Origin: Rhodonellum psychrophilum GCM71 = DSM 17998
Lineage (GTDB): Bacteria; Bacteroidota; Bacteroidia; Cytophagales; Cyclobacteriaceae
Assembly (NCBI RefSeq): GCF_000381545.1
Contig: NZ_KB906679.1
Location: forward strand, 62,001-126,000
DNA length: 64,000 bases
Direction: 5' to 3'
The translations under genes and the position numbers were made by a program. Within the stretch, counting starts at the first letter, position 1; every line of letters begins with the position of its first letter. Of this stretch, positions 61,665 through 64,000 are shown in pieces. A model generated the notes under the pieces. That model worked only from the letters and a program-made list of their open reading frames with translations. It was not told the origin of the DNA and searched no databases.

Positions 61665-62259
61665 GACGATTCAAAAATTAAATTTTTAACCAAACGAACT
61701 GCTGGAGCAAAATCAACATTAAAACGCAAAATGATTAAACTAATAAATTGAGTTTTAATTAAATTTATATTGTAAATTATAGTTTAATATGATTTATTGT
61801 AATTTTTATGTAATTAAATCAAGATATAAATAATTTCTAAATTAAAAAACAGTTCCTTTTGTTCCAACCACAAAATATAGCTCCCCAACACACTTTTTTT
61901 GATTGGAGGAATGTCATTTCTCCCAATCCTTAGCAAAATTCAGAAGGGCTGACAAAAAAACAATGTTATAGAATTTTAGATGTTGGATTGTATAATCCAG
62001 AAGCTGGCCTGGGACAACCAGGAAAATTTCTTCCTTTGGCAATTGATATTTGGCATAGTCAACCAGCACCCTCAATGAGTTGATGAAATACTTGTGGTCA
62101 AAAAGTAAAAACGACTATTTCCATAGTACTTGAAATTGAATTTTTTCACTTTATTATTTAGTGGAATTCAGGCCACAAAAAAATTTCTTTTATACCCAAG
62201 TCTGGTTTAACTTGGGCTTAAATTCAATTTTACGCTTCACAAAACCTAAAAAAACCAAA
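61665..62259. other. AT-rich intergenic region
   Basis: About 595 bases between divergent genes. The stretch from 61740 to 61860 is extremely A+T rich. It should hold promoters for both sides. I see no clear gene, repeat or RNA structure. Confidence 0.5.
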
Positions 62260-63129
62260 ATGAAAAAGATTGTTTACACACAGGTACTGGCGATGATTCT
62301 CCTGCTTATCGTAGGATGTACCAGCGATGCACAGGATCGTCTGGGCGGAGTAAGTCTTTACACCGTCCGAAATGAAATGGGAACTGATCCCAAAGGAACC
62401 CTGAAAAAAGTAGCGGATATTGGCTACAAGTTTATAGAGGCAGCCGATTATAGTGACGGTAAATTTTATGGAATGTCTCCCGAAGCCTTCAAAAAAGAAC
62501 TTTCGGATTTGGGCTTGACCCCTTTGAGTGCCCATATGGGTGCCGCCACGCTGGACAATATTGACGTACTCATTGCGGATGCAAAAGCTGCCGGATTCAA
62601 GTATTTCGTTGCTCCCGTGCCTCCGATGGGTCTTTTTAAATTCGATCCGGAAACCAAAAGTCTCTCCATGTCCGAAGATATCGAAACACTTGCCGACATC
62701 CTGAACACCATGGGTCTTAAATGCAAAGCTGCAGGCTTGGAGTTTTTGTACCACAACCACGGTTTTGAGTTTGAGGAAAACAAAAACGGAGTGATTCCCA
62801 TCGTTTATTTGCTTGAGAAATTGGATGCCGATCATGTCAATTTCCAATTGGATCTGTATTGGGTGGCCAAAGCTGGCGCCGATCCGGTTTCTTACTTCAA
62901 AAAATATCCAGGACGCTTCGTGATCTGGCACATCAAGGACATGGATGACCAAGGAAGGTTCGCCCCAGTAGGTGAGGGGAATATTGACTTCAAGAGGATT
63001 CTCAAGGAAAAAGAAACTGCGGGGATGAAATATTACCTTGTGGAACAAGACCAGACTTTTGATGGTTTGGCTCCCTTGGACGCCATCAAAATCAGTCATG
63101 AAGGAATCAAGAAGATTGGTTTCAAATAA
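62260..63129 (+). CDS. Lipoprotein sugar phosphate isomerase/epimerase (xylose-isomerase-like TIM barrel)
   Basis: A 289-residue protein from ATG 62260. The N-terminus has a lipoprotein signal (VLAMILLLIVGC, cysteine about 18), so the enzyme is exported and lipid-anchored. The rest is an AP endonuclease family 2 TIM barrel: LGGVSLYTVRNEM, GYKFIEAADYSDG, EFLYHNHGFEFEE, FQLDLYWVAKAGADP, VIWHIKDMD and KYYLVEQDQ supply the usual metal-binding H, D and E residues. Periplasmic members of this family occur widely in Cytophagales, with unknown sugar-like substrates. An earlier start at 62161 would bury the signal and is rejected. Confidence 0.9.
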   Translation: MKKIVYTQVLAMILLLIVGCTSDAQDRLGGVSLYTVRNEMGTDPKGTLKKVADIGYKFIEAADYSDGKFYGMSPEAFKKELSDLGLTPLSAHMGAATLDNIDVLIADAKAAGFKYFVAPVPPMGLFKFDPETKSLSMSEDIETLADILNTMGLKCKAAGLEFLYHNHGFEFEENKNGVIPIVYLLEKLDADHVNFQLDLYWVAKAGADPVSYFKKYPGRFVIWHIKDMDDQGRFAPVGEGNIDFKRILKEKETAGMKYYLVEQDQTFDGLAPLDAIKISHEGIKKIGFK

Positions 63130-63171
63130 AATTGTATCCAATTCATTTACTTGCTCAAATGAAACCGAGCA

Positions 63172-63217
63172 ACAATAAAAAAGCCCCAAGTCGAAAGATC
63201 TGGGTTTTTTTTATTGT
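63172..63217. terminator. GNRA-loop terminator after the isomerase gene
   Basis: CCCAAGTC and GATCTGGG pair (one mismatch, one wobble) around a GAAA tetraloop. A-run and T-run on the two sides make it usable in both directions. It lies about 45 bases past the stop. Confidence 0.8.
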
Positions 63218-63225
63218 CGGGGATT

Positions 63226-63396
63226 GAACCCGTTTTATGCATTTCGGATGCCATTCAATACAGTGTTTATCTGGTAATTAGTCAGTTGCTGACTTTTATT
63301 GACTTTACCATATCGGTATCAGGAAATGGTCTCCCAGTTGTCTGATTTCTTTTGGTTTCCATATCCTAAGAAAGCCTAATCCATATTTCGGGTGAA
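63226..63396. repeat. 170-bp dispersed element, copy 4 (full, diverged)
   Basis: GAACCCGTTTTATGCATTTC, TTGCTGACTTTTATTGACTT, CTCCCAGTTGTCTGATTTCT and ATCCATATTTCGGGTGAAGC keep the same block order as copies 2 and 3, with more differences. Confidence 0.75.
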
Positions 63397-63459
63397 GCCC
63401 GAAAGACACCGAAAAAGTAAAGCTTCTAACTTGATTAAGGGAGATGGAAATCTGCATTC

Positions 63460-63545
63460 CGTTTCCAAATGGGATCGAAACGGCAAGAAAATCGGACTGT
63501 TTAAAGAATAGGGAACAGTACCGATTCGGTGAAGGCAAGATTAGA
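63460..63545. repeat. 170-bp dispersed element, inverted copy 5
   Basis: GTTTCCAAATGGGATCGAAA, GGCAAGAAAATCGGACTGTT and CAGTACCGATTCGGTGAAGG are the reverse complement of the CCCATTTGGAAAC, GTCTGATTTTCTTTC and TCAC...TGG blocks. Together with copy 4 it makes an inverted pair about 65 bases apart. Confidence 0.7.
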
Positions 63546-63754
63546 AACCATGACTGATGGTCAAACAATTTCAGCTTGGAATAGCATTGGTCATGGATGA
63601 CCCGGGTTTAAGGGGTTGTTGTTGGACTTTTTTACCGATTCCTTCCAAACATCTAATTTTGATTTCTGTATACATTAACCAATTGTTCCTGTTTTATTTA
63701 TTCTTTTCCTATTAAAAATTATAAAAATATTTTTAAATTGAGGATTAAATCAGA

Positions 63755-63861
63755 GATATGGCTCAGGTTTTCAAATGGGGTTGAAACTGTAAGAAAATCA
63801 GACTTTTTGAGAATTTGACGCAGTACCGGAATGATGAAGTCAAAAAAAGCAACTAACTGAA
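63755..63861. repeat. 170-bp dispersed element, inverted copy 6
   Basis: TTTTCAAATGGGGTTGAAAC, GTAAGAAAATCAGACTTTTT and ATGATGAAGTCAAAAAAAGC again match the reverse complement of the same blocks, in reverse order. Confidence 0.7.
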
Positions 63862-64000
63862 GTTTATGAAGAAATTTCAGGCCTTTAAAGAATTGGTAAT
63901 GCCGAATACAGGTTAAATGTATAAGCTAGATTTTTGTCTTATTTAAACAGGATAATGATTCAAGTCTGTGGAAGTAAAAACTTCGATCAACTCAAATTCT

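Larger units (their letters stand above)
63218..64000. other. Repeat-rich right end without a supported gene
   Basis: About 780 bases, mostly one forward and two inverted copies of the 170-bp dispersed element, separated by AT-rich DNA. Open frames here are repeat translations. Confidence 0.65.

Noticed and set aside
62230-63189. A 319-codon minus-strand frame opposite the sugar isomerase
   Set aside because: Shadow of a convincing lipoprotein gene; its composition is not protein-like.
1-64000. tRNA, rRNA and known riboswitches
   Set aside because: I scanned by eye for cloverleaf arms and long conserved rRNA words and found none. A covariance-model search would be needed to exclude small RNAs.

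Overview
The window looks like a chromosomal segment of a member of the Bacteroidota, most likely order Cytophagales and perhaps near Cyclobacteriaceae. The pointers are two SusC/SusD pairs, a FecI/FecR-type sigma/anti-sigma pair, a beta-propeller LytS-type histidine kinase, many lipoproteins with Bacteroidota-style signal peptides, and candidate TAnnTTTG promoter elements. The genus is inferred from gene style only. I found no rRNA, tRNA or CRISPR array.

Housekeeping and transport parts. 1-5.2 kb holds the end of a sensor protein with its single-domain response regulator, a YwbE-like protein, an MscS channel, a decayed IS200-type transposase, and an NSS transporter with a tiny MetS-like subunit. 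5.4-12.5 kb holds a hypothetical membrane protein, a broken PKD-domain gene, a secreted NTF2-like lipoprotein and a LytR/LytS two-component pair. 19.3-25.3 kb holds an NlpC/P60 peptidase, a methyltransferase, an MlaE-MlaF-MlaD lipid transporter and a Fic protein. 25.9-30.9 kb is a SusC/SusD pair. 31.1-38.1 kb holds a kinase pair, a large tandem repeat array, secreted proteins, a ROK kinase and a small regulator/membrane-protein module with a duplicated operator. 38.2-46.4 kb is a sigma, anti-sigma, SusC (with STN domain), SusD, phosphoesterase locus. 62.3 kb carries a lipoprotein sugar isomerase.

Accessory parts. 12.6-20.9 kb is a mobile-looking, partly very AT-rich stretch. It has a REP-associated tyrosine transposase flanked by multi-hairpin repeats, a DUF6140-like protein, an HNH-like protein, and a tightly overlapping four-gene cassette. 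That cassette ends in a lipoprotein carrying a DNA/RNA non-specific endonuclease domain and a small probable immunity protein. An Eco1-like zinc-finger acetyltransferase with an in-frame TGA follows.

The most unusual part is 47.0-59.9 kb, one minus-strand run of 12 genes without secretion signals. It encodes an intracellular-type subtilase, a caspase/clostripain-like protease fused to a zinc-phospholipase-C-like domain, a permuted NlpC/P60-like protein, a trypco2-domain protein, a 760-residue protein with a duplicated module and long amphipathic stretches, and several proteins I cannot place. A helical-repeat protein (60.2-61.7 kb) sits upstream on the same strand. My reading, an inference, is a protease-based conflict or programmed-death type system. 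It does not look like a contractile injection system, because no sheath, tube, baseplate or AAA ATPase is present.

Three dispersed or tandem repeat families fill much of the intergenic DNA: the RAYT-linked hairpin repeats, a roughly 170-bp element present in both orientations, and a 157-bp-period tandem array.
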